A stretch of 64,000 bases of DNA from Plesiomonas shigelloides (lineage in GTDB: Bacteria > Pseudomonadota > Gammaproteobacteria > Enterobacterales > CAMTGL01): the NCBI RefSeq assembly GCF_900087055.1, contig NZ_LT575468.1:3221001-3285000 (forward strand), read 5' to 3'. The notes under the pieces were generated by a model. That model was not told where the DNA came from. It saw only the letters and a list, made by a program, of their open reading frames with translations, and ran no database searches. The position numbers and the translations under genes are program-made. Positions 26,751 to 35,651 of this stretch are shown here, one piece after another; the first letter of the stretch is position 1, and each line of letters starts with the position of its first letter.

Positions 26751-27593
26751 ATGCTCAGCTATCGACACAGTTTTCATGCCGGCAACCACGCCGACGTTTT
26801 AAAGCACACCGTTCAGGCGCTGATCATCGACGCCCTGAAACAAAAAGATAAGCCGTTCGTGTATCTGGATACCCACTCTGGTGCCGGTCGTTATTACCTG
26901 AAAAGCGACCATTCAGAGAAAACCGGTGAATATCTGGAAGGCATTGGCCGAATTTGGCAGCGCGATGATATTCCCGAGCTGCTGCAGCCTTACCTGTCGG
27001 CGGTGAAAGCGGTTAACCGCGGTCCGCAGCTGTTTTATTACCCGGGCTCGCCGCTGATTGCCCAGCATCTGCTGCGCGATCACGATCGCTTGCTGCTGAC
27101 CGAACTGCATCCGACCGATTTCCCTCTGCTGCGCCATGAATTTCGCGAAGACCCGCGTGCCTCAGCCAAGCGCGGTGACGGTTACCAACAGCTGAAATCT
27201 CAGCTGCCACCGAAAGAGCGTCGCGGTTTAGTGCTGATTGACCCGCCGTACGAGCTTAAAGATGACTACCAGCAGGTCGTGACCGCCATTACCGAAGGCT
27301 ACAAGCGCTTTGCGACCGGTACCTATGCCATCTGGTATCCAGTCGTGCTGCGCCAGACCATCAAGCGCATGCTGCGCGATCTGGAAGCCACCGGCATTCG
27401 TCGCATCCTGCAAATCGAGCTGGGCGTGCGCCCGGACTCCGATCAGCGCGGCATGACCGCCTCCGGTATGATTGTGATCAATCCACCGTGGAAGCTGGAA
27501 AGCCAGATGCAAGAGCTGCTGCCATGGCTGACCGAGGTGATGGTGCCAGAAGGTACTGGCCATCACAGCGTGACTTGGGTCGTTCCGGAATAA
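26751..27593 (+). CDS. rlmJ: 23S rRNA (adenine2030-N6)-methyltransferase RlmJ
   Basis: A 280-residue enzyme, the same length as E. coli. The N-terminus is MLSYRHSFHAGNHADVLKH; the SAM region is VYLDTHSGAGRYYL and the catalytic motif is LIDPPYELKDDY. Also GVRPDSDQRGMTASGM and the C-terminal VINPPWKLESQM. The ATG at 26751 follows GAGAGAGG. An upstream start at 26727 is not supported. It is divergent from prlC and followed by a terminator at 27666. Confidence 0.97.
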   Translation: MLSYRHSFHAGNHADVLKHTVQALIIDALKQKDKPFVYLDTHSGAGRYYLKSDHSEKTGEYLEGIGRIWQRDDIPELLQPYLSAVKAVNRGPQLFYYPGSPLIAQHLLRDHDRLLLTELHPTDFPLLRHEFREDPRASAKRGDGYQQLKSQLPPKERRGLVLIDPPYELKDDYQQVVTAITEGYKRFATGTYAIWYPVVLRQTIKRMLRDLEATGIRRILQIELGVRPDSDQRGMTASGMIVINPPWKLESQMQELLPWLTEVMVPEGTGHHSVTWVVPE

Positions 27594-27665
27594 ATGCTGG
27601 CATAAACTCGGCTCACCATTTCCCCTTGGGGAATGTCACGAGTAAGTAAGCACTCCGGTGCACTG

Positions 27666-27690
27666 CGCCGTCCTGACTGGGCGGCGTTTT
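27666..27690 (+). terminator. Terminator of rlmJ
   Basis: CGCCGTCC-TGACT-GGGCGGCG stem followed by TTTT, 73 bp after rlmJ. Confidence 0.8.
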
Positions 27691-27941
27691 GTCATCTGCG
27701 CTAAATTTCCCCGTGACAATCTTAGACCTTGGCCGCAATTTCACACTGCAAGCATCCACCTAAGCAGGTTTTCAGCGCGCAGTCAGATATAGTGAAATCA
27801 AATAGCGTCACTCGGGTATAGCCAACCGCGTTTTTACACATCGCACATGAACCTGACGCTCAGTGAAAGCATCAACAGGAAGTTAGGCCACGTCAGCAAT
27901 CACCTGACCCACACAACGGCCATCAAGGATGAGGCAGCACA

Positions 27942-29555
27942 GTGCCAGTACGCACCACCGCAACTTGCAGCTTATTGCGCCAGCGTTATCTTTTGCACCG
28001 TGGCGGGATCGCCTTGGTGGCGGGCATCGTGTGCGCGCTATTGTCGTTATTTAGCAGCTACCAACAACTGCGCCAGCAAGCCTTACAGCAACAGCACAAA
28101 GCGGTTCAACAACTGCGCGATTATTTTGAAACCCAGCAGCCCTTTAGCCGTAACTGGCAAAATCGGTTACTGACCTTAAGCCACTACCCGTGCACGCAGG
28201 TGCAACCGCAGCTGCAACAAGCGGCCACCCAAGATCACAGTGCGCGTAGCTACTTACTGGTTCAGCAAGGCCAAATCCACTGCTCTTCGTCCACCGCCGA
28301 TGAAGCGCGCATGTTACAGCCGTACCTCGATTTACTGTTGCAACACCCACGCACGCCGATGTTGCTCAAAGAGATGGCTGGTAGCGCGCCAGTGCTGGTG
28401 TACTGGTGGCCGCACAGCAGCCAAGCCGAGCAAGGGGTGCTGTACGTGCAAGATATCTACCCGCTCACCCATATCCTATTGCGTCCACAGCTGCCGTATA
28501 TCACCGGCCTGAGTATGGATGTGAGCTACCCCTATCCACAGACCTTGCGCAGTATCGCGCCCGATGACGCCACCTTCGCCACGCCAAAAGCCCGCTGGCA
28601 AGACAGCGCCCATCACGTCACCCTCAACGTGTATGGCCCAGAAGGGTGGCAGCTGGTGCCGCTACTGAGCGGGATGCCGGTCTCCGTTGCCCTGTTACTC
28701 GGCTTGTGTGTGTTTATGCTGGTGTTCCATCTGTACAGTGACCGCCACCATTTCAGTCACGATCTGCGTGCGCTGATCCGACAGAAAAAACTGCGCATGC
28801 ATTATCAGCCGCTGATCGACTGCCAAAGCGGTCGCTGCGTCGGGGTGGAAGCCTTACTGCGTTGGACACCACATGGCATCACCCAATCGCCGGATGCCTT
28901 TATCAGCCAGCTGGAACAGCATCATCTGATGCCGCACCTGACCCATCACCTGATGCAGCTGATTGCCCAAGACATGCAGCGGCTACCGCTGGATAACCTG
29001 CCCGCCGGTTTTCGGGTCTCCGTGAATATCTCCCCCGATCACTTCAACGAGCCGGCGCTGCTGGATAACACCCGCACCTTACGCCAAGCGCTGCCGACAC
29101 AAACGCGCTTGATTTTGGAGATCACCGAGCGCAGCCCGCTGCATTTCAATGCCAGCCAAATTCGCCAGCTCGACGCCTTACAAGCACTGCCGGATGTGCA
29201 CCTAGCACTGGATGATTTCGGCACCGGCCACTGCACGCTAGGTTACTTAAACCAACTGCGCCCTGATTACCTGAAAATCGATAAACGCTTTACCGCCAGC
29301 ATTGATGCCCAAGGGATGGATACCGTGGTGCTCGACAGCATCATTGCGCTGGCACAGCGCCTAGGGATCGCCTTGATTGCCGAAGGGGTCGAAAGCGGGG
29401 TGCAGGCCATGTATCTGCGCCAAAAAGGGGTGCAAACCCTGCAGGGATTCTTGTTTGCCCGCCCTATGCGGATTGAGGAACTGCAGGAGTGGCTACAAAA
29501 CCCGATGCAGAAATTTGCCGGAGCCTGCCCTCTATCGCTAGAATCAATCCATTAG
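27942..29555 (+). CDS. CSS-motif EAL c-di-GMP phosphodiesterase
   Basis: A 537-residue inner-membrane enzyme expected to hydrolyse cyclic-di-GMP. Span 1 is ~23-42. A periplasmic domain follows with YPCTQ and the CSS motif in GQIHCSSS, the thiol pair that regulates E. coli PdeC-type enzymes. Span 2 is ~238-258. The cytoplasmic EAL domain retains the active residues: GVEALLRW, SVNISPDHF, LILEITERS, ALDDFGTGHCTLGYL, YLKIDKRFT and IAEGVESG. GTG start after GAGG. It lies between rlmJ and gor, adjacent genes in E. coli, so it looks like an insertion in the conserved pair. Confidence 0.93.
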   Translation: MPVRTTATCSLLRQRYLLHRGGIALVAGIVCALLSLFSSYQQLRQQALQQQHKAVQQLRDYFETQQPFSRNWQNRLLTLSHYPCTQVQPQLQQAATQDHSARSYLLVQQGQIHCSSSTADEARMLQPYLDLLLQHPRTPMLLKEMAGSAPVLVYWWPHSSQAEQGVLYVQDIYPLTHILLRPQLPYITGLSMDVSYPYPQTLRSIAPDDATFATPKARWQDSAHHVTLNVYGPEGWQLVPLLSGMPVSVALLLGLCVFMLVFHLYSDRHHFSHDLRALIRQKKLRMHYQPLIDCQSGRCVGVEALLRWTPHGITQSPDAFISQLEQHHLMPHLTHHLMQLIAQDMQRLPLDNLPAGFRVSVNISPDHFNEPALLDNTRTLRQALPTQTRLILEITERSPLHFNASQIRQLDALQALPDVHLALDDFGTGHCTLGYLNQLRPDYLKIDKRFTASIDAQGMDTVVLDSIIALAQRLGIALIAEGVESGVQAMYLRQKGVQTLQGFLFARPMRIEELQEWLQNPMQKFAGACPLSLESIH

Positions 29556-29585
29556 AGCAAGGCTCCTGACAATGGACGGCAAACA

Positions 29586-30938
29586 ATGACCAAACATTAT
29601 GATTATCTGGCAATCGGCGGTGGCAGCGGCGGGATCGCCTCGGTCAACCGAGCAGCAATGTACGGCAAGAAGTGTGCCCTGATTGAGGCGAAAGCCCTCG
29701 GCGGTACCTGCGTGAATGTCGGCTGTGTGCCGAAAAAAGTGATGTGGCACGGCGCCCAGATTGCAGAAGCCATGCACCGCTACGCAGCAGACTATGGCTT
29801 TGATGTGGATGTAAAACAGTTCGACTTCCAGCAACTGATCGCCAGCCGCGAAGCGTACATCGATCGCATTCATCAATCCTACGAGCGGGTTCTGGGCAAC
29901 AACAAGGTTGACGTGATCCAAGGCTTTGCCCGTTTTGTCGATGCCCACACCGTGGAAGTCAACGGCGAGCAAATCACTGCCGATCACATCCTGATTGCTA
30001 CCGGTGGCTATCCAACCCGCCCTGCCATTCCCGGAGCCGAATACGGGATTGATTCCGATGGTTTCTTTGCCCTGCGCGAGCTGCCAAAACGGGTCGCCGT
30101 GGTTGGCGCAGGCTACATCGCGGTAGAGATTGCCGGCGTGATGCATGCCCTCGGCGCGGAAACTCATCTGGTGGTGCGTAAGCACGCCCCGCTGCGCAGC
30201 TTTGATCCGATGTTGGTCGATACGCTGCTGGAAGTGATTAAAACTGAAGGCCCAGAGCTGCACACTCAAGCGGTGCCACAGCGCGTAGAAAAACACACAG
30301 ATGGCAGCTTAACGCTGCATCTGGAAGATGGCCGCAGTCTGCACGTCGATTGCCTGATTTGGGCCATTGGCCGTAAACCGGCTACCGATCGTCTAAATCT
30401 GGATGCCAGCGGCGTGGAGCTTGACGATCGCGGTTATATCCGCGTTGATATGTACCAGAACACCAATGTGCCGGGCGTGTATGCGGTAGGGGATAATACC
30501 GGTCGCATCGAGCTGACACCGGTTGCGGTAGCAGCGGGTCGTCGTCTGTCTGAGCGTCTGTTCAACAACAAGCCGAACGAGCACTTGAACTACGACAACG
30601 TGCCGACCGTGGTGTTCAGCCATCCACCAATCGGTACAGTGGGCTTAACCGAGCCACAGGCAATCGAACAGTATGGCGAAGCCAATGTGAAGGTCTACAC
30701 CTCGTCCTTTACTGCCATGTACACGGCGGTCACTCAGCACCGTCAGCCGTGCCGGATGAAACTGGTGTGTGTCGGTGCCGAGCAGAAGATTGTTGGTATC
30801 CACGGCATCGGCTTTGGTATGGATGAAATCCTGCAAGGCTTTGCTGTCGCCATGAAGATGGGCGCGACCAAGCGCGATTTCGACAATACCGTGGCGATTC
30901 ACCCAACGGCAGCCGAAGAGTTTGTGACCATGCGCTAA
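29586..30938 (+). CDS. gor: Glutathione reductase
   Basis: A 450-residue NADPH:glutathione disulphide oxidoreductase, the same length as E. coli Gor. FAD motif [19 protein letters not shown], redox disulphide [21 protein letters not shown] fold [21 protein letters not shown] followed by [10 protein letters not shown], second FAD motif VYAVGDNTG, and C-terminal base in [12 protein letters not shown]. It follows the EAL gene after 30 bp, possibly co-transcribed, and ends at the terminator at 30963. No clear OxyR site was recognised. Confidence 0.98.
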   Translation: MTKHYDYLAIGGGSGGIASVNRAAMYGKKCALIEAKALGGTCVNVGCVPKKVMWHGAQIAEAMHRYAADYGFDVDVKQFDFQQLIASREAYIDRIHQSYERVLGNNKVDVIQGFARFVDAHTVEVNGEQITADHILIATGGYPTRPAIPGAEYGIDSDGFFALRELPKRVAVVGAGYIAVEIAGVMHALGAETHLVVRKHAPLRSFDPMLVDTLLEVIKTEGPELHTQAVPQRVEKHTDGSLTLHLEDGRSLHVDCLIWAIGRKPATDRLNLDASGVELDDRGYIRVDMYQNTNVPGVYAVGDNTGRIELTPVAVAAGRRLSERLFNNKPNEHLNYDNVPTVVFSHPPIGTVGLTEPQAIEQYGEANVKVYTSSFTAMYTAVTQHRQPCRMKLVCVGAEQKIVGIHGIGFGMDEILQGFAVAMKMGATKRDFDNTVAIHPTAAEEFVTMR

Positions 30939-30962
30939 GGCGCAATGCCAAGATCTACTGAT

Positions 30963-30988
30963 GCGGCCACCGCAGGTGGCCGCCTTTT
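30963..30988 (+). terminator. Terminator of gor
   Basis: GCGGCCACC-GCA-GGTGGCCGC then CTTTT, 24 bp after gor. Confidence 0.9.
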
Positions 30989-31032
30989 ACTGTCCGCTAC
31001 CACTGCTCGCCGCTCTCACATTATCCAGCCAA

Positions 31033-31242
31033 TTAGCTTAACGGCTCACACAACGCCTGCAGCATTTCCTCATCTTGGCCGGGCCAATAATTAAACGGCG
31101 AATCCATCATCAAACGCATCATGACACGTAAAATGCCGCCGCGATAATTAACTAACAGATAATCCACCAGCACATCGAATAAACACAAACTGGCGATAAT
31201 AAAAATACCAAGGAATAAAATCATCCTGATTTCATACGACAT
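31033..31242 (-). CDS. Small single-span membrane protein, unknown
   Basis: A 69-residue ORF, MSYEIRMILFLG..., with one strong hydrophobic helix (~7-29) and a basic-then-acidic C-terminal part (NYRGGILRVMMRLMMDSPF, then WPGQDEEM). The ATG at 31242 follows AGG at suitable spacing; a GTG at 31254 is an alternative. It lies alone between the gor terminator and an AT-rich promoter-like region. No family was recognised; the charge layout suggests a real inner-membrane peptide. Confidence 0.5.
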   Translation of the reverse strand: MSYEIRMILFLGIFIIASLCLFDVLVDYLLVNYRGGILRVMMRLMMDSPFNYWPGQDEEMLQALCEPLS

Positions 31243-31254
31243 GAGGCCTACCAC

Positions 31255-31567
31255 CCTACATCCTGCAAGTTTGGCTAAATGGTGCTATAGCAAGGCGAAA
31301 AAATATATTTGTTTCGCAAAACAATACGTTGTGATCACGGTTAAAATCGTAAAGAAATATAAGACATAAACAAACCACTACAAACCATTCGCAACTGATA
31401 CGCAACAGCACTCACTGCATCTAAGACTGACTTTCAGCTAGCATTGTTCTGACCGAACCGCGCATCCACCGAATCGCAAATAAAAAAATTCCCACATCGC
31501 CCCACAGCAAAGCGCAGGAAAAATGCAGGAAATCTCTCGCCCACCGCTTAAATATCGCAGGCGGATA
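31255..31567. other. AT-rich intergenic stretch
   Basis: About 310 bp, AT-rich with no ORF I would defend. It contains TTGTGATCACGG (31328-31339), a partial CRP-like dyad, and presumably the promoter of the leftward small membrane protein. Confidence 0.4.
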
Positions 31568-31695
31568 TATACCCAAACAACTTGAAGTTGCAGGCAGGCG
31601 GCAAGTGAGTGAATCCCCATGAACATAGGTAAACTATGTGATTGGGGTGAACAAACGTAGCCAACACCGCTGCAGCTTCAAGTAGGAAGGGTATA
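31568..31695. mobile_element. ERIC (IRU) palindromic repeat element
   Basis: A 128-bp imperfect palindrome bounded by TATACCC (31568) and GGGTATA (31695). It contains the hallmark ERIC cores GTGAATCCCC and GATTGGGGTGA around a central CATAGGTAAACTATG, and arms CTTGAAGTTGCAGG and TGCAGCTTCAAG. Length and layout match the ERIC/intergenic repeat unit of enterobacteria, a non-autonomous MITE-like element. It sits 28 bp beyond the stop of the DUF4396 gene and would be in its transcript. Confidence 0.92.
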
Positions 31696-31722
31696 GCGCG
31701 CCTCATCAGGCAAAAACACCGC

Positions 31723-32526
31723 TTACATAGCGTGTTTGATGCCTTTTTTCACCAGCCACCAGTTCATCGGATAAGCGGTAAAAAAGCCGGCCACCATGGC
31801 AATTTGCATCATGAACCAGTACACCGCACTGAGGCGTGGCATATCGGGGGCAAACAAACCAAACAGCACAATCGCCATCCAGATATACATCCCAATCTGC
31901 CAACAGATCAGGGATAACACATCCGCCTTGATGGCGTTTTTCAACGCCGCCGCCGGGGCCATACCCATCTGACGGGCAGGCAGATACTGAAAGGCAATGC
32001 CAAGCAGTAATGCCAAGCAAAAATCCAGTGTCCAACTGCCAAATATCGCGCTGCCAAACAAGGTTACCGGCACACACAGAACCCACACTTCACCGATAAT
32101 ATCGGCCAACGTACAGCCAGTGCCGCAGTGGGTGCTGGTTTTAAACACGTTTTTCCAAGTCACTTTGCCGTGATGCATCATCATCATGCCATGCATATCG
32201 TGCATATCGTGCATATCGTGCATATCGTGCATATCGTGCATATCGTGCGCAGTGTGTTCGCCCGCCGGCGCGTTTGTCATCCCCGGCATGGTATGAGAAT
32301 GCACCATGGCATGCGCGCCCTTCGAAACTGCATTGGCACGACCAAACCAAAAATAGGCGATTAATCCCAATAAGCCGAAATACAAGGCGTTAATGGGCCA
32401 CGCAATCGCCATGATCGACATTGCTTGCGGATGATGTCGAATATCCCAATAAATAATGACGGCGCTCACCAAAGCACTGAGCAGCCAAAACCAAGCCAGC
32501 GTCTGCAACCATGCGGGAAATAACAT
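31723..32526 (-). CDS. DUF4396 membrane protein with His-Asp-Met repeat
   Basis: A 267-residue inner-membrane protein. Two spans at ~8-25 and ~38-60 are followed by a His/Met-rich loop (~72-119) with six consecutive HDM triplets (~94-111) and HGMMMMHH. Then comes the DUF4396 core (KVTWKNVFKTSTHCGTGCTLADIIGE, with Cys134/Cys138) and three or four more spans ending in YPMNWWLVKKG. GGAG lies 7 nt before the ATG at 32526; an upstream start to 32604 lacks a ribosome site. The His/Met loop suggests Cu, Ni or Zn binding. Function unknown. Confidence 0.88.
   Translation of the reverse strand: MLFPAWLQTLAWFWLLSALVSAVIIYWDIRHHPQAMSIMAIAWPINALYFGLLGLIAYFWFGRANAVSKGAHAMVHSHTMPGMTNAPAGEHTAHDMHDMHDMHDMHDMHDMHGMMMMHHGKVTWKNVFKTSTHCGTGCTLADIIGEVWVLCVPVTLFGSAIFGSWTLDFCLALLLGIAFQYLPARQMGMAPAAALKNAIKADVLSLICWQIGMYIWMAIVLFGLFAPDMPRLSAVYWFMMQIAMVAGFFTAYPMNWWLVKKGIKHAM
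32194..32247. repeat. 9-bp tandem repeat encoding His-Asp-Met
   Basis: Six perfect copies of CATATCGTG (plus strand) at 32194-32247, within the DUF4396 gene. The length is a multiple of three, so copy-number change would lengthen or shorten the HDM loop without a frameshift. Confidence 0.97.
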
Positions 32527-32743
32527 ACAGCAACTCCTTGTGCGCATCGGCCCCGTAATAACTCTAGTCAAGAACGCTTGAATAAGAGACGACCAAAATA
32601 GCAAACGGCGTCATGCACGATAAATGAACAGTAGTAAAACGGTAACACAGCAGGATGTTGCAAACGGCAAGAATGCGTTTCAGTGGAATAATTGGTCAAT
32701 TAACGATAGCAGGAGCGTAAACCGACGCACTTGGTGCGCCAAT

Positions 32744-32770
32744 AAAAAGACCGGCAATGCCGGTCTTTTT
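32744..32770. terminator. Terminator of the pepT-dcuC operon (bidirectional type)
   Basis: AAAAAGACCGGC-AAT-GCCGGTCTTTTT, a perfect 12-bp arm hairpin 28 bp after the dcuC stop. Confidence 0.93.
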
Positions 32771-32797
32771 CAGAGGGAATTCACTTAGCGCAATCAA

Positions 32798-34156
32798 TTA
32801 ATAAAACACACCAATAATAATGGTATGGATCACTAATCCCGCCACAACCGGAACCATTGTGCGTTTAACTACCGCAAATGGTGTTAAATGCGCGGCACTG
32901 GAAACCGCAATAATGACACCGGAGACCGGTGATACTGCGCGCCCCATATGTGATGCCTGCTGCATAGGCAGGATCATGCTGACCGCATTAGCACCCATGC
33001 TGCTGGCAATTTGCGGGATCAACTCAACGAATGCCAAGAAAGGCGCATTACCAGAGCCCATGACCATTGCGGCGGCAAACGTCACAATGGCAAACACCAC
33101 AGCCATGGCAAATGGCGGCAAACCAACATGCAGCGCCAATTCAATCAACACATCTATTGCACCACACACCTTAATTCCATGAGCAAAGACACCTGCAGCA
33201 ACCAATAGCCCAACCACGCCGGTAAAGGCTTGCCCCATCCCTTTAAGGAACACATCAAATCCAGCACAGACCTGCTTGGCATCTCGTAACCGAATCAACT
33301 CCAGTAACATACAGATAGCCATACTGATCAGCACGATAGTGGTGACATCCAACCGGATCCCTTGCACAAATAGCTGCGATGAGCCGACAGCCATCACAAT
33401 CGGCAGCATTGGCAAACAGGCATATAACGCTGGCGCGCCTTGTTTTTCACCCTCAGAAACAGCGGCGGGCTGCGGCACAAAACCTTCCTGACGGTCGCAA
33501 TGACGCTGCCAGAAAATATGCACGATCCCCATCAGCAATACGGTGACCAGTGCCGCCGGCCCCTGACTGAACAGAACATACTGCACCACATCTTGCTGCA
33601 CCGCCGCCGCACCTCGGATCGCATCAATCGCTGTCGGCGTATATGCCACCGCCAACGAAGTTGCAATCACGCCAGCCGCGGAGCCCGCCGACAACCCCAG
33701 CCCCAGCATGATCGGGAACATCGTGCCCATCAATAGCACAGCCAGACCTGTTGCCGAAGGGATTGCCAATTGCAACGCACTGGCCAGCAGATATGAGCAA
33801 AACAACAGTGCGTAGGGTGAACGAAGGTTTTTCAGTGGCTTAGTGGCAACCCGCACGACGGCCGCATTGGCACCAATGTGATCCATATAATGGGCAAAGC
33901 CCATCAGCGCCATGATCATCATGCCTAACTGCGCTGCCCGACTGCTAAACAGATCGCGGATGACTTCAAATCCATCTAATGCCGCAATACCGGTTGATGG
34001 CACGGAGGACTGTAAGATCTTACCCCAGCCGAATAACTGGGTTGCTGCCATCAGCAGCAACCCGGCCAAAAGCAAAACTGGCTCCGCTTTATAACCGCGC
34101 AGGATCAGACGGGCGACCACCAGAATAACCAGCAGTGCCAGAATAATCTGAAACAT
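32798..34156 (-). CDS. dcuC: Anaerobic C4-dicarboxylate transporter, DcuC family
   Basis: A 452-residue inner-membrane carrier with ~12 hydrophobic segments. Family-typical segments: RGYKAEPVLLLAGLLLM near the start, MALMGFAHYMDHIGAN, AIPSATGLAVLLMGTMFPI, FAAAMVMGSGNAPFLAFVEL and MGRAVSPVSGVIIAVS. DcuC members export succinate or exchange C4-dicarboxylates in anaerobic growth. It starts one base inside the pepT stop (TAATG), so it is translationally coupled to pepT. That pairing suggests peptide- or amino acid-derived dicarboxylates such as aspartate, but the substrate is unproven. Confidence 0.85.
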   Translation of the reverse strand: MFQIILALLVILVVARLILRGYKAEPVLLLAGLLLMAATQLFGWGKILQSSVPSTGIAALDGFEVIRDLFSSRAAQLGMMIMALMGFAHYMDHIGANAAVVRVATKPLKNLRSPYALLFCSYLLASALQLAIPSATGLAVLLMGTMFPIMLGLGLSAGSAAGVIATSLAVAYTPTAIDAIRGAAAVQQDVVQYVLFSQGPAALVTVLLMGIVHIFWQRHCDRQEGFVPQPAAVSEGEKQGAPALYACLPMLPIVMAVGSSQLFVQGIRLDVTTIVLISMAICMLLELIRLRDAKQVCAGFDVFLKGMGQAFTGVVGLLVAAGVFAHGIKVCGAIDVLIELALHVGLPPFAMAVVFAIVTFAAAMVMGSGNAPFLAFVELIPQIASSMGANAVSMILPMQQASHMGRAVSPVSGVIIAVSSAAHLTPFAVVKRTMVPVVAGLVIHTIIIGVFY

Positions 34157-35409
34157 TACGCCTCCTGCGGAGCAAAGCGCTGGGCGGTCACTTGCACCAC
34201 TTCGGCCACCACGCGACTGGCGGCTTGCAGTGAGTCCACCGGCAGGTATTCGTAGATGGAATGGAAGTTATGGGCGCCGGTAAAGATATTCGGGCATGGC
34301 AGACCATTTTGCGACAACACGGCGCCATCATAGCCGCCGCGCATTGGGATCACTTTCGGCTCGATACCCTGATTGCGATAGGCTTGCTTCACGATCTCAA
34401 TCGGATAGGCGGAATCGCCCTGCAGACTATTGAAAACGTTGGCGTAACGGTCAGCCAGCTTGCACTGCACACTGCCTTCGCCCCACAATCCTTCACAGCT
34501 TTCGCTCAGCTGACGCAAAAACTGCATGCGCTTCTCATAGCCTTGCTGCGTGAAATCACGCACATCCATCTTCAGCACGGTGCGCGCGCTGTTGCCCTGC
34601 ATCGTCTTGACCCAGTAGTAACCTTCACGCCCTTCGGTGTACTCCGGCGCTTCGCCGCCCGGCAGCATGGCGATAAATTTATGCGCCATCAGCAGGGAGT
34701 TTTTCAACTTGCCCTTGGCTGACATCGGGTGCGCCGATTGACCGGTGAATACGATTTCCACATCGCCGGCGTTCCAGTTCTCATACACCAGCTCGCCAAT
34801 GCCGCAGCAATCCAGCGTATAAGCAAAGTCGGCGCCGAAATTGGCCACATCAAACGCTTTGGCGCCGCGCAGCCCCTGCTCTTCATCCGGCACAAAGCCC
34901 ACTTTCACCGTCCCGTGTGGGATATCAGGGTTGGCTTGCAAGAATTGCAACGCATCCATAATCGCGGCTAACGCCGCTTTATCATCGGCGCCTAGCAAAC
35001 TGGTGCCGTCGGTGACGATAATGTCCTGACCTTGGTAGTTGGCCAACTCAGGAAACTCCGATTGGCGCAAATGGATATCCAGCTCGGCATTGAGGCAGAT
35101 ATCGCCGCCTTGATAGTTCACCACCTGCGCGTGGGTATCAGTATTGAGCTCGGCGCTGGTATCTAAGTGACCGAAGAAGGCCACGGTCGGCAATGGGTAC
35201 GCCACATTGCTCGGTAAGGTAGCAGTCACAATGGCGGTATCGCGCACTACCACATCAATCAAGCCCAGCGCTTCGAGCTCAGCGCCCAGCTTTTTGGCCA
35301 GCACCAACTGATTCGGGGACGACGGCATGATCCCCGCTGCACCGTTTTCACGGTTGGTGGTGGTGTTAATCTCGGTATAGGCAATAAATCGGTCAACAAT
35401 ATTCATCAT
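34156..35409 (-). CDS. pepT: Peptidase T-like M20 tripeptidase
   Basis: A zinc aminotripeptidase of about 417 residues. The metal-site motifs are AFFGHLDTS (~75), LLGADDKAALA, GFVPDEEQGLRG, YTLDCCGIGEL and the C-terminal TGAHNFHSIYE. In E. coli PepT the fourth motif reads TVDGGGVGEL, so the two Gly after the metal Asp are Cys here, and PIRGGTDGA reads PMRGGYDGA. These changes suggest a divergent paralogue. The start near 35409 follows GGGATGG; 35406 and 35418 are alternatives. It is the first gene of a two-gene operon with dcuC. Confidence 0.85.
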   Translation of the reverse strand: MMNIVDRFIAYTEINTTTNRENGAAGIMPSSPNQLVLAKKLGAELEALGLIDVVVRDTAIVTATLPSNVAYPLPTVAFFGHLDTSAELNTDTHAQVVNYQGGDICLNAELDIHLRQSEFPELANYQGQDIIVTDGTSLLGADDKAALAAIMDALQFLQANPDIPHGTVKVGFVPDEEQGLRGAKAFDVANFGADFAYTLDCCGIGELVYENWNAGDVEIVFTGQSAHPMSAKGKLKNSLLMAHKFIAMLPGGEAPEYTEGREGYYWVKTMQGNSARTVLKMDVRDFTQQGYEKRMQFLRQLSESCEGLWGEGSVQCKLADRYANVFNSLQGDSAYPIEIVKQAYRNQGIEPKVIPMRGGYDGAVLSQNGLPCPNIFTGAHNFHSIYEYLPVDSLQAASRVVAEVVQVTAQRFAPQEA

Positions 35410-35533
35410 CACATCCATCCCGACGACAATAAATTCGGTTATTATTCTGCTTACGGCCGTCTGAACGCGGCCACCGGCGCACAGCATGCGGATAAGCGAC
35501 GCACTTTTCAGTAAGTCCGCGTCTGTTTTGTGA

Positions 35534-35553
35534 TGTCACAAAGCGTTGTGACA
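35534..35553. promoter_or_regulatory. Strong palindromic operator between pepT and the HvfC-like gene
   Basis: TGTCACAAAGCGTTGTGACA: 8-bp perfect arms with a 4-bp spacer. An overlapping TTGTGATGTCACAA (35528-35541) gives a second dyad. It lies in the divergent promoter region, ~125 bp from pepT and ~100 bp from the rightward gene. It is not the standard CRP or FNR spacing. Confidence 0.6.
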
Positions 35554-35651
35554 CAGATGCAACCAGTTTGCTGCCGACCTGTTTTACCGTGACCGGCCGC
35601 CCCATTCACGCCGGTGCATATTCCGATCAACTGAACATTTTTGAGAGAACC

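Noticed and set aside
27847..28173. 108-codon ORF overlapping the EAL gene start
   Set aside because: Out of frame with the CSS-EAL protein, which has clear domains.
31438..31626. 62-codon ORF into the ERIC element
   Set aside because: Its N-terminal part is ERIC palindrome sequence; no ribosome site.
32194..32247. Short tandem array considered as CRISPR
   Set aside because: Contiguous 9-bp units without spacers, in frame within a coding gene.
35528..35553. CRP or FNR site for pepT
   Set aside because: The TGTGA/TCACA halves are separated by 2 bp or inverted, not by the 6 bp CRP needs; FNR TTGAT-N4-ATCAA is absent.
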